Below, one piece after another: positions 1 to 11,000 of a stretch of 64,000 bases of DNA (the first letter of the stretch is position 1; each line of letters begins with the position of its first letter). The stretch comes from Diplosphaera chodatii (Eukaryota > Chlorophyta > Trebouxiophyceae > Prasiolales > Stichococcaceae), in the NCBI GenBank assembly GCA_032358165.1, contig JAALGY010000028.1, forward strand, positions 434,001 through 498,000, given 5' to 3'. The notes below the pieces were generated by a model. The model saw only the letters and a program-made list of their open reading frames with translations. It had not been told where the DNA came from and did not search any database. A program made the position numbers and the translations under genes.

Positions 1-576
1 CGCAGGCTGGAGGCGGTGCTGTACAGCCTGACGGCGGTGTCGGCCGAGGTGCTGGCGCTGCGGCACCCGGCGCTGGGGCCGCTGCAGCTGGCGGCGTCGT
101 GGGCGTCCACCGCCTGCGCCAAGGCGCCGCCGCAGCCCCACCCTGGGGCACAGGACCAGCAGCAGCAGCAGCGGCAGCAGCCTGCGGGTGCGGAGCAGGC
201 ACAGCAGGAACAGCAGCAGCGGTCGCAGCAGCCAGAGCAGGTGCAGCAGGAAGCGAAGCAGCCGCAGCAGCAGCAGCAGCCAGGCGAAGACCAGCAGCAG
301 CAGCAGCCGCAGCGGCAACACTCGCACGGGGTGTACCGCCACCTCCTGGACGTGCAGCAGCTGCCCGGGCAGCAGGGGCCGCAAGCAGCCGGGCGCACTG
401 GGGACCGGGCGCTGCACCAGGCGCCTGGCACGCAGCAGCAGCTGCTCAGCCAGGCAGCAGAACCGCAGCCTGTGGCAGCCCAGCCACAACTGCAGCAGGC
501 CACGGGCCCGGCTGCAGCGGCGGGGCTGCAACCCAATGAGGCGCATGCTTCTCGCAATGCTGCCGCAGTTGCCTGA
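1..576 (+). CDS. 3' end of a Gln/Ala-rich protein, unrecognised (partial)
   Basis: The frame starting at base 1 is open from the window edge to a TGA at 574-576. It begins with an ordered-looking Leu/Ala-rich stretch (VLYSLTAVSAEVLALRHPAL) and continues as a long Gln-rich region built on CAG codons, roughly residues 50-160. No domain is recognised. The end is uncertain: another frame gives a more protein-like tail (MLLAMLPQLPELPPKDVE) that runs into a perfect splice donor (GAAAG|GTAAGT at 600/601). The true last coding exon may therefore switch frame through an unseen intron and continue past 600. The Gln tract is open in all three plus frames because of the CAG repeats, so frame choice rests mainly on GC at third codon positions. 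Confidence 0.45.
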   Translation, partial: RRLEAVLYSLTAVSAEVLALRHPALGPLQLAASWASTACAKAPPQPHPGAQDQQQQQRQQPAGAEQAQQEQQQRSQQPEQVQQEAKQPQQQQQPGEDQQQQQPQRQHSHGVYRHLLDVQQLPGQQGPQAAGRTGDRALHQAPGTQQQLLSQAAEPQPVAAQPQLQQATGPAAAAGLQPNEAHASRNAAAVA

Positions 577-1264
577 GCTGCCACCTAAGGATGTAGAAAG
601 GTAAGTAGTCTGCAGCTTTGCGCAATGCAGGCAAGCATGCAGGAAGCAAGCGGCAGTCTCGGGAGTGTGTTGTCGCCGCTGTCTAGTCTTGGGCAGTGGT
701 GGGCAAACCAAAGTCAATACCTTCCATTCCTTTGTGCCCCAGCCAGTTGAGTATCATGCTTTGCTGTTGTACTGAGATGTTTCTACCCAGTAGTTGTTGT
801 GCTGAACTCCATCGACCATGAACCCGCAGCAGGTGGGCTGCAGCAGCTGTCCAGTCGCAGGGCTTGCAAGGTTTTGTTTTGCACTTGTGCGCAGAGGGCT
901 CTACACAATATGCAGAAGACCCACAGAAATCATGTTGATGTTGCCAGTTGTAAAGCATGAAGTACTGTACACACAGCCAGCTGCAGGTTTGCAGCCATGC
1001 TCTGCTGAGGGCTGGCTGCTGAATGACACACTGCACATATGAAACCAGTCCACGGCTCCAACGAGCCTGAACTCCCCAAGCTCGGGAACAGCACCTTCCG
1101 GCTGTACACAGAATAACCACAGTACCTTCCTTCGTGTGCAGCGTCGTCCTCAGATCGAGGTGCCTTGCGCCTTTGGTGTGCCCATCCGATGGCCTCACTC
1201 AGGTGCCCAGGCAGCCAGCGCTTGTGCCGGCCTTTTGCTGCCACGGCAGCCACCTGCTCCAGCC
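577..1264. other. intergenic / UTR, convergent gene ends
   Basis: This stretch lies between the Gln-rich gene (+) and the 3' end of the MPO1-like gene (-). The only clear signal is the strong splice donor GTAAGT at 601, which suggests an intron in the 3' part of the left gene. Short open frames here look like chance. Confidence 0.4.
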
Positions 1265-2727
1265 TCAGTCCGCGGTCGTCGTGTCCGCTGCCTGGTCGCC
1301 TTTGCTTGCCGCCAGCAGCGGTTCCTTGTGTGCCTTGTGGGCCGAGCTCCGGTCGCTGCCCTCTATGCGGGCCTTGAGCTGCGCCTGCAGCCGTGGCCGG
1401 TACCCGCCCAGGAACAGCAGCTCCAGCCACACGAACAGCGGCGCCAGCACCAGGCTCTGCAGAGGTTGAAGTGCTTGTCACTCGCGAAACGACAGCCCGG
1501 GCTTGCAGCTGTAACATGTCAAAAGCTCCTGGGGATGCTGTAGCGACTGGGCCAGTTGATGATGTGCGCTACAACTGAAGAGTCAGGAGCGCTTGACTTC
1601 ATTCAACCAATGCCAGCTGAGCTCAGGCGACAGCCTGCTGATCACTGCCAGAAGGTTGGCCACTTGCCTGGAAGAAGCTGTCGAGGAGCGCGGGGCGGCG
1701 GCCCTCAAGCATCATGTGGCCCGGGTGGATCTGCACGTACCACCCCAGCACAAACGCCCCGCCCGCCCACCACCCAGCGTGCGCCACGTGCTGCAGACCA
1801 CAGGAGTGTTATGGTAAAGGGGTTGTTTTTCGATTTCCGTGTGCATGGCAGACTTGGGTCAGCTGAAGGATGCAACCCAGCATATTGTCTGCACGCACAT
1901 CATGGCACTATACAGCCGGCCTGTGACACGTGTGACCCCACTGAGCTGCTGATGGCACTTGCCATGCTGTGAGCATCATGTGAGGCAGTTGTGCGTGGCG
2001 AGGAGCTCGTCGGCCGCAAGCAGAGGTGCTCATGCATGGCAGCACCTGCTGCAGGGCGTTGGCGGTCACCAACAGCGGCAGCGCCACAAAGGCGGCCCAC
2101 GTCAGGCCCGCAAACCACTCCAGCACGATGTAGTAGGTGGCGTACACGCCCAGCAGCACCGCAGCCAGATTGGGGACGAAATACCTATAATGCTGACATG
2201 GGTGTCAATAGGGTTCTGACATCGTCAACACGGGGCCGACGATGTGTCATACAGCAGGTATCAGCAGGGTCGTAGCAGGGCACGCTGCTTAGTTTCTCTG
2301 GTCCGCACGCCACACCATCCAGCAGCTGCCGTGCAGGTTGACCAGTGCCGAAAGCAGCGCCACCTCCAGGCATTGATCAAAATGCTTCAGGGCGCTGCAG
2401 CACACTCACCTGCTGAGCAGCTGCAGCAGCTCGTTGTCGAACTGAGGCGGCTGGAAACCCTGCACCAGGGGCCCGGTGTAGCACGCCCACACCGCGACCG
2501 ACCACAGGATGAGCGGCACGAAGAAGAAATGGATGAGCTGGTTCCACTTGTTGCGGTGGTAGCTGCACAGATACCACATTGGTCTGGTCAGCAAGAGGCC
2601 ACGCTGTTGGTTGCCGTTCCATGTGTTGATGCTTGCTCAGCACTGAGAGCAAATGCTTGACTTGCGCACACCTGCCATAGAAGGCCAGCTGGTCTGTCAG
2701 ATCGAAGTTGAAGCCCAGCAGCCCCAT
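1265..2727 (-). CDS. MPO1: MPO1-like / YGL010w (DUF962) membrane protein
   Basis: Five exons with consistent phases: 2672-2727, 2410-2562, 2046-2184, 1668-1790 and 1265-1456. They encode about 220 residues, a usual length for the family. The start ATG is at 2727, directly before MGLLGFNFDLTDQLAFYGS. Seen: the family signature FYGSYHRNKWNQLIHFFFVP at about residues 16-35 with His21 and His30; several hydrophobic segments (LILWSVAVWACY; YIVLEWFAGLTWAAFVALPLL); then GWYVQIHPGHMMLEGRRPAL with His141 and Glu145; and a last membrane segment LFVWLELLFLGGYRP. Known: yeast Mpo1 is an Fe(II)-dependent ER dioxygenase that shortens 2-hydroxy fatty acids, and the conserved His residues bind iron. Inferred: the same type of ER enzyme here. 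The intron after exon 4 has a GC donor (CAG|GCAAGT). Confidence in the family is high; the exact substrate is unknown. Confidence 0.88.
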
Positions 2728-3673
2728 TGTGATGACTTCGCGGCGCCCTGTAGCCGTACCGTGACGCCTTGGGCTCCGCAACCTAGGGCAGACGGCTGGC
2801 TGAGCTGGCCCAGGAGGTGATGCACCAAGCACGGCCTCGCAATGCCAACTGCAGCTGCTGACCGCCCGCGATGTGTGGGACGAGCTCTCCCTGAGACTGC
2901 AATACTTGACAGAGGGCTGCAAACCGCCGCGTAACGGCTGTGGACGCTTGGCCTGCGAAATGAGAGGATGGTTACGTCATCCTGCAGAAACAGCCACAAC
3001 ACAGCATGCTTGCGCGACCGACAGCATGTGTCGCAGATCTGATCATGGCACTTCTTAATGGAGTAGAGCACGTTTGAGCCCTTGGGGCTGCTGACACGCG
3101 GGCTAGCTTGGCGGCAGGCTCCCCCGCACTGCGTGCTGCCTGGGTACATGCTGTCGGCCGCCCAGATGGATCCAGATCGTCAGTAACACTACAAATCTGC
3201 CTGATGACCGGCTTTCATGAGGGTCAATCGGGCCAGTTGCATGCTGCACGCTGGTGTCCGAAAGTCTTCCGGCATGCCCGCACGGAATGGCCTGAACACT
3301 GCTTGCGAGCTTAACGTGAGGTACATCCATGGCTCCTGCAATGATTTTGAATAGGTTAGAACCCGTGATGAGCCCGGCGATCGCAACGGCATGCATGCTC
3401 AGTGCGCAAGCTGCAGATGCGTGGGACTGTCAGCATGCATGGTAGATGATCTTGTGCCTGTTCCAGCACCAGCAGCAGACGAGATAGTGCAGTTTGTGCG
3501 GTTTCTGCTTGTCGCTGCCAACCTTATTGCAAGCTCGTGCAGCAGTGATCGCGGCGGCCCGCTCTGGAGACCGCTGGGCCTGCCTTTCAATCCTGGTGGT
3601 CATGCACTAGCTGCACAACAGCGGCAGTGATCTCCAGCCATTCCCCTGCAGGCTTCCCTGCACGACAGCCGTC
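2728..3673. other. divergent intergenic region
   Basis: This is the 5' flank shared by the MPO1-like gene (-) and the kinase-like gene (+). I see no coding exon, RNA gene or clear TATA element in it. Confidence 0.4.
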
Positions 3674-6250
3674 ATGGTGCGCAGCTCTGTTGGGGGTGCA
3701 GCCTGCGACAGGTCTGCGCTCCGTTCTCTGAGGCAGGGACAATGCCGATCAAGAATGCGCTGCAGGAGCCGTCCTGCCAAAACTATGGCAGACGTCCTCA
3801 AGTTCACAGAGCAGGTGCAGAATGTAGTCGCATTCAGAGAAGTGAGTCTTCAGATGCGGTGTCTTACGTGCACCACCCTGCGAGCTGCATACTCACACCG
3901 CTGATCAGTGCTACCCCATAGGACGTCAAAGTGGAGTCCAGCCTGGGGTCTATCGGCTTCCTGAACGTGCCACAGTGCGTTGCATGCTTCACCTCTGCCA
4001 TGCACCCCTACCCTACTCACACGAGGTGCAGGACACTCTCGCTGGCTGATGCTATCCTGAGCATATGTTGCACCCACTAGTCTGGCGCGTCATGAGTCCC
4101 TGTGTTATCCTGCAGGTCCAGGGGCCCAAGCATGCCGCAGGTGCCCGGCCTGGACACGGGCCTGCGGCAGCCGGAGGCGGCGCAGATGACTGACAGCGGT
4201 GTGCAGGCGCGGCTGTTCACGGGCCGCATCGCACGAGGGCCCCTGATGGGGACACGAGTCCTGCTCAAGGTCAGTGCACTCTCCGAATCTGTTTGAGGTC
4301 TGCATGCATCCTGCCTGCAATGTGACAGCACACAGATGCGCATCAGTGGCATAGCCCCAAGGCAGGTGGGCAAGCTGCTTTGCTGCAGGCGTACCCAGCG
4401 GCGGAGTTAGAGCAGGCGGCGACCATGGCAGCCAACGAGATCGCAGCCCACACCGCACTGCAGCCGCCGGCGGCGCCCGCCGAGTGCGACCAGCTGGCAA
4501 AGCTCATGGGCAGCTTCAGCCCTCGGGCGGGTCCAGACGCCGGCGAGCAGGTGAGCTGTAATCAGTACCCATCCCCTGCGCACTGCCTGATCTCAGCCTC
4601 AGAGGTGCCGCTGCTCCTTGCATTGGTTGATGCAAAGTCGTTCACTTGTTTGTTGCAACCAACATCATGTTGACAAGGACAATCAGTGGAACATCAACTT
4701 GCAGTGGCTGGTGTTCCGGAATGACGGGCTGACGACGGCAGCGGCGTACGCCGGCATGGCAGCAGAGGCGGGGGCGCGCCAGCGCGCGCTCGGCAGCGGC
4801 GAGCTGATGGACCGGCTCAGCCCTGCGCGCCCGCTTGCAAGGCGGCGCCTGTTTGTGCTGCGGCTCCTGCGGCAGGTGCGAAATGGAGCTACTGCAGCCA
4901 CAGCAATGTGACAGCTGCATCTGAAGACGTTTGGCATCAAGATGGTCAGCTCAGAGTTGCATTTGCTGCGCTGCGCTAGGTCATGGCTGGGCTGGCGTTC
5001 ATGCACAGCCGGCGGCGACTGCACCAGAGCCTGGGACCGGGCTCTGTGCTGCTCAACAGCACAGATGAGAGGTGAAATTGCTGCCATGCACCATGATCAG
5101 CCACCTCACATACGGTCCCTCCACCCAGTAACACATGAAGATGCTGGCTGGAAGGGCAGAGTAAAAGACCTCAACCTGCTCAGCAAGGTCTCTTTGTGTC
5201 TACACAGCGCGCCGAGGCGGCTGCAGGCGAGGCTAGCAGACCTGGCGCTTGCAGTGGACGCCTCGGATGAGGCCATGTTTGGCGGCGCCACGCTAGCCGC
5301 CATCTGGGATCGCAACCAAATATATGCCAGCGACCCTCTGTGCGTCTTGTTGCCCACCTTCAATCTGCTTATTCTGAAGTGTTGACGTCACATACCATTG
5401 TGTTCAAATTCCTGCCACTGGAACTTGGACGGTGATGCAAGTTGTCATGGTCATGCAGAAAGCAGATGGCAGAAACTCTATGGATGCGTGCGAGAGAGGC
5501 AGGCGCCTGGACTGAGCTCGAGCGCCGAAGCTATGGTGGCCACATGCACCAGCATCAGCATCCCATTTTGTTTTGCTAGATGAGAACAACCCAAACGACT
5601 CTGCTGCCACACCATCCTGACGAGTGGCATTCCATGGCGCAGGTGTGGCAGACGACATATATGCTGCAGGCCTGCTGCTTGCATACATGGCATTCATGCC
5701 CTTCTGTCAGCCAGGCAGCATTGACGGCCCCACGATACAGGTATACACAAACCCACTTGTGGTCGGCTAATTTTCAGACCGATCAAGGCTGTGCTGTGAT
5801 GCTGGCATCTCATGTTGCTGCATGTCATGTGTCCCTTTGCAGACCCTTGTCGGCACCTTGAGAATATGCTATTGACTCGCGGCCATGCAGCGTGTGTTGG
5901 AGGGTGCCTTCCAGCTGGACATGTCAGCGGCGCGGCAGTTCTGTGCAGCTGACGACCGGTGGGCAGCGGCTGTGGAGTTTCTGGACAGCGGCGACGGCGC
6001 TGGCTGGGATCTTGTAAAGGTGTCGATGGAATGGATCAGCTGTGCGTGCAACAGGACTGATGCGGCGGGAGGAGCATGATGCATGCTGCCACTGGGGCAA
6101 TTGTGATGGATGCATGAGTGTGCGTGCCTGCAGGCCATGTTGAACCCAGAGTGGCGGCTGCGGCCGACAGCAGAGTCGGTGCTCAAGCACCCATGGCTGA
6201 ATGGTGCTTCCTTAGCAGAACTGCAGTCTTCACCGCAAGTAGAGCTGTGA
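3674..6250 (+). CDS. plastid protein-kinase-like protein (At5g16810 type), likely pseudokinase
   Basis: Exons: 3674-3841, 3922-3974, 4116-4269, 4389-4550, 4705-4875, 4980-5071, 5208-5339, about 5625-5740, 5891-6019 and 6134-6250. All phases agree except the 5339/5625 join, where a short exon or a different splice site is probably missed. Residues 1-45 are Arg/Ser/Ala-rich, like a chloroplast transit peptide. Kinase-fold landmarks: GTRVLLKAY (the Lys of the VAIK type), WLVFRNDG hinge region, LHQSLGPGSVLLN in the position of HRDxxxxN, LADLAL in the position of DFG, VADDIYAAGLLLAYMAF, and a C-lobe end AMLNPEWRLRPTAESVLKHP. From memory, this order and wording match the plant protein At5g16810. 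The catalytic Asp (HRD to HQS) and the metal-binding Asn are absent, so phosphotransfer is doubtful. The stop is TGA at 6248-6250, reading on from LKHPWLN. Confidence 0.72.
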
Positions 6251-6567
6251 GCGAGCAGGGAGTGAACGCAAAAGTGGTGTGTACTGCCATTGAACCGTAT
6301 TGATTGTCAGGTGACAATGGTGTGCGGCAGCTGAGTGATTTGATTCAAGATTGTGTGCTCGACACTTCTACAGACTGCACATGCAGCAGACAGTTGGCGC
6401 ATGTGATTTTCAGCTGTTGTCAGACGCATTGTCAGTGGCAGAGTAGAGTGCATCTGAAACAGTCTACACGAGCCTGTGGATGTCGACTCTCGTCTCTGGA
6501 GCCACTGAAGCCATTCCGGATACTAGGGTCCATCTTTTCACGCTGCCTCTGCACACTCCTCCCCTGG
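6251..6567. other. convergent 3' intergenic region
   Basis: These 317 bases separate the 3' ends of the kinase-like gene (+) and TRAPPC4 (-). No further feature is seen. Confidence 0.4.
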
Positions 6568-7489
6568 TCATTGTGTGACGACGCCCCATCGGCGGTGCAG
6601 CATGGCGACGGTGCTGATGAGGTTGGTGTCGAACAGCTCGCACCGCACCGGCATCTCCACCTCGTAGAAAGGGTTCTTCAGCACGTAGTTGTTGTACAGC
6701 TCGTACACCCTGCACAGCAGGCACTCGCTGCATCAGCTCGTCGACTCAGCTGTGCATGTTGATACATGTGCCATGGCATGACATAAGAGAGCTTGTGCTA
6801 CGCGGCAACAGTCCAGCCACAAACAGGAATGCTCACAGGGTGCGCAGGATGTCGTCGATGTCGGGCGTGCCCGGCTCCACCACCATCAGGAACTTTGTGC
6901 CCGTCAGCGTCTGCAGAGCGCACATGCATCATCAGCGGCCAGTCACCAGCTGCACAGCATCCCTGACCTGACTGCAGTCTGCCACATGCCGGGTCGGATG
7001 CATGGGCAGCAAGTCTACGTGGGACTTGCGCCCTGACCTGGAAGCAGTGCAACGTGAAGGTGTCGGCATACAGGGCATCGATGCCGGTGCATCCCGGCGC
7101 CGGCGCCAGCTGTGCCGCGATGGCATGCAGCGAGTGCCTGGAGAGCAGACGCGCTTTCAGACATGAGACGCCGAAAGCCAGCAGCTGGGACTGCAAGCTT
7201 ACGACGCTTACAACGCAGGCACAGCAGAGCATGCGGTGGCAGGCAATGCTACAAGCGGGCAGCACAGCGCACCAGATGCTGGCCAAGCGGAGCGTGTCGT
7301 TGAGACTCAGGCCGTTTGTCGACAGAAACTCCTGCAAAGAAATTGAAAGCCACGTTGAGTATCTGTGCACAACGACAGCCCGGCATGCAAGTGTGGCATG
7401 GAACCGTGTCAATGCCGCCATCCGCGAACCTTGTTGAAGATCAGGCCGCCCGACTTGTTGATGATGAACACCGAGTAGATGCCGGGCAT
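6568..7489 (-). CDS. TRAPPC4: TRAPP complex subunit 4 (Trs23/TRAPPC4), plant-type short form
   Basis: Five exons with perfect phases: 7430-7489, 7273-7331, 7038-7137, 6837-6910 and 6568-6709, giving 144 residues. Seen in order: start [79 protein letters not shown]; and the C-terminal hallmark [20 protein letters not shown]. Known: Trs23 is a longin-fold (SNARE-like) core subunit of TRAPP, the guanine-nucleotide exchange complex for Rab1/Ypt1 in ER-Golgi and Golgi traffic. The animal protein (about 219 residues) carries a PDZ-like insert after the first strands. It is missing here, as in the roughly 141-residue plant proteins. The ATG at 7489 is chosen because an in-frame TGA lies just upstream. 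The gene is divergent from the DUF4211-like gene. Confidence 0.93.
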
Positions 7490-8098
7490 CTCAGCTGTGA
7501 GCACAGGCGCACCGACCAGCCTTTGGCGGGATCACATGCTTTGTTCACTGTGTTGAGCTGGTTTGCTGACTGCAGATCCCTTCAGCATGTGCTACCCCTG
7601 AGGCCTGATCAGCTGCAGCCCGAGCCTCCAGGCACCGTCGCCCTGATGTTAATCAGCAGTGCATGTGCAAGGTATGCGCCACTGAGGTCATGGCAAAGAC
7701 TGGAGCGAGAAGCATGAACATCAGTGGAACTCGCCCTGGAGCAGGGCCCTTCAGTGGGAGCTTCCTGTCTGACTGCCCACATCTGCTTTGCGTGCTGCGT
7801 AACATAGTGCTCGATCTCTCAGTTCTCGTTGCCATGTCGCTACAAGCACACCGCTTGTGCGTGTTTTGACGTTGCGGGACCCGGGGCAACTTCAGGTTGC
7901 AGGTCAGCATGGAAGTGTGACTGTCCGTTTGCGCTCGCTACCGTAAACATGTAGCTTGCATGGTTCCGCGAACGGTGATTAAAGCCAGGACCCACAATAC
8001 TTATGTTGAAGGAGTTTAGTGCTGTTGTTACTTTCCATCGAGCATACCTCCCCTACAGCCTTCAGAAGCACGTCCGTGCGCTTCCGCCGGGGTGCTGC
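7490..8098. promoter_or_regulatory. divergent promoter region, TRAPPC4 / DUF4211-like gene
   Basis: About 600 bases lie between the start codons of two divergently transcribed genes, so both promoters should be here. I see no canonical TATA box. An in-frame upstream ATG for the right-hand gene is at 8003; the codons between it and 8099 look less protein-like than those after 8099. Confidence 0.45.
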
Positions 8099-11000
8099 AT
8101 GGATGCCCTTGAGGACAGCGACGTTGAGGAGGTTCAGGCCGCTCCAACGCCACAGCGGCTGCACAAGCGCCTGCGCAAGTCTCTGGGTAGCTCCCCCACA
8201 GCACGGGAACCCAGCAGTGATGACACTGACGAGACCGCACCGCTTGGCGGCGATGCCACCAGTGGCAGTGAGCAGGCGGGGCCCAGCCACGGCACACGCA
8301 GGCGGAGGCACAGCACGCGTGCGGCTGCGGCCGTGGCCAGAAGGCGGCTGTCAGATGCTGTGGCGGACATGCAGGACGGCAGCGGGGCTGAGCAGGCTGC
8401 GCAATCAGACGCAGCCGCTGACTCTTTCGTTGTCAGCAGCGAGGACACTGAAGACACAGAACAGGAGACAGCTGAGGAGGAGGACTCTCCAGACGACGAG
8501 TGTGAGGACGCAGCCCCTCCAGCCAAGCGGTCCAGACCAGCGGCTCGCGGCAGCAGGCGGGTGCCAACTCCTGATGAGGCATCAGCTGAGGAGGACTCTC
8601 CTGACAGCTGGCCAGATGCGACACCGCCAGCCAAAGTCAGCGGGGCAGCAGCTCGCGGCAGCAAGCGGGTGCCGACAGCTGACGCAGAGTCCCCGGAGGA
8701 GGAGTCTTCCGAAGAGCAACCAGATGCGAGGCCCCCAGGCAAAGGCCCCAGGGCAGCAGCTCGCGGCAGCAGGCGTGTGCCGGTTGCTGACGAGGACTCT
8801 GCCGAGCAGCAGTCCTCCGAGGTGGAGGAGTGGCCTGACGCCTCGCCCCTGCCAGCGTCAGCTTCCAAGGCAGCAGCTCGCGGCAGCCGGCGTCCTCTGA
8901 CGGCTGACAGTGCCCCCAGTAGGCGGCGCCGTGCCTCCCATGCTGCAGCCGCTGACGACGACGGCAGCGAGTCAGATGATGCGGGGCCATCGCAGCCTCA
9001 GGTTGGGTCCTGCCTCTCCCTAGCAATGCAGCACGCTGGACGTACCTTTGCCTAGCGAGACTTGCCTGACATCACCATTCTTGCAGACTTGAGCAGCTTG
9101 TCGCATCCCCGACACTGCAGGTCGCAACACCTGGCACGCGGTCACATAGCCGCCGCCGCAGCGGCTCACATGCAGGCGCCAGCCAGGTGGCGGCAGCAGG
9201 GGAGGCGTTCCGGCGGCGCCTGGCGGCCCGCAAGCCGCCTCCCGATGAGGCCGTGGTGGCCGCCGCCCGCCGGCAGTCTGGGCAGGTGAAGGTTCACTGT
9301 GCTGCTGCAACAGTTTTCAGGCAATCCATGCAGTCCAGCAGGGTTGGCAGCGGGCAGCATTGGTTCCTGTATGTTGTGCAGGGCCCAGCACGCAGGGCGT
9401 CGCAGGCTGACAGTGGCAACGGAGCGTCAGAGGAGCGCAGCCCGCCCATTGAGGACTTCATCGTGGAGGATGAGGAAGACGCAGCGGAGGCAGATGGCAG
9501 CGATCATGGCCCCAGGTTCGGCACCCCATGTTGCCATGCATGTTTGACCATGTCCTTTCGGGCATGTGCAGGGATGTGCCCAATCTAGAATTGTGAGCGC
9601 CTGCTGCTCCTCTGTACAGTATCGCATACGGCAGCAATGACAATGGCTGTATAGCGCAGGGCCAATCAGTTTCCATGAAGATCCCCGTGTGTCCATTAGA
9701 GAATCGTTGCATCATCCCTGCTCCCATGCATTCTACGATCGGCACGTGAGCAGCCGTTGAATGTGGCACAGCAGTCCGAGTCTTGCTGCTGACAGCCTTG
9801 AACTGTTCGCCCATGCAGGCCCCACTTCTGGTTTGCGGATGACGACGGCCTGTCTGACGTGGCTGAGGCGCAGCGGCCACACCGCAAGCGGAGGAAGCGG
9901 CGGCGGGGCGCCGAAGCTGGCGCAGCTTCCGGCAAGTTGCTAGCAGCAGCGCAGCCTCCGCCAACGCAGCGGAATGGCGCTGCGCAGGCGGCTGGCGGCA
10001 GTCAGCGGGCGAGCGCGGCCCCACAGCAGCGGCCCATCGTGCTGTCATCCTCAGATGATGACAAGCCCCCGCCAGAACACAGCACCCACCAGCAGCGGCG
10101 GCACCACAGCAGCAGGCATACTGCACATGACCCAGACAGTGGCTGTCCAGACGCAGCGGAGCCCTCGGCAGCGGCAGGCCGGCTTGAAGACAGCCCGGAG
10201 GCAGGGCCTGCAGGCGCAGCAGCAGACACGGGTGCGGTAGCTGGCAGCGCGCAGAAGCGACGACGCCTCTCAAAGGTGGAGTCTGACGACGATGCTGACG
10301 ACCGGCTGCAGACCCCGCCGCGGCAGAGGTCTGGTGAGGTCATCATTCCACTCCCTCAGTGTTGGCAGTGTTTGTCCTGCCTGCATACGACCGTGCTGAA
10401 GTTCACTCACAGCAACTGGGGCAAGCATTTGTCGACTGCCGTGCCAGGCAAGATGTAGGTTGTCACATGCTGATGCGTGTTGCTGCCCGGACTGCAGGCG
10501 GCCCCTTCGAGCGGCAGCGCACGCTGCACGACTTCCTGTCCCCGCGGCAGCGGCAGCAGCGGCTGGACGACCTGGAGGACGAGGACGCCCCCACCCCCAG
10601 GGCGGATTCCGAGCAAGCAGGCACGCCGTGACCCCTGTTTCCTGTCCAATAGCACTGAGTGAGCGTGGACTGAATCGTCTGGCCCCTAGCTCTGTGCAGC
10701 AGGCATGCTATAGTTGCTAGTTGGTTGTGATATGAGCACTGTCGTTGTTGCTGTTCTACAGGATCCTCAACGGACGACTTCATCGAGCAGGACGAGGAGA
10801 GCAGCGATGAGTCTTCAGGAGACGAGGACCCTGTGCCTGCGGCCCTGGAGACGCTGCGTTCCAGCCTCGGGGACAACGACAGGTGGGAGCGCATGGCGAT
10901 CTGCACAAGCACATTTCACCTATGGTAAACAGCTGCACTCCGTGTTGTTCCACATGGGGACTCGGTATGTGCTGCAGCGGACGCTGCTTGCGGTACGCGT

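Noticed and set aside
99..604. Ala-rich and Ser/Arg-rich open frames in the left-edge region
   Set aside because: CAG/GCN repeats keep all three frames open. The frame starting at base 1 has the more protein-like upstream part.
8134..8868. Long antisense open frame (244 codons) opposite the first exon of the DUF4211-like gene
   Set aside because: It mirrors the repeat-rich GC-biased sense exon. The sense frame is joined in phase to fourteen more exons, and the antisense frame has no splice partners.
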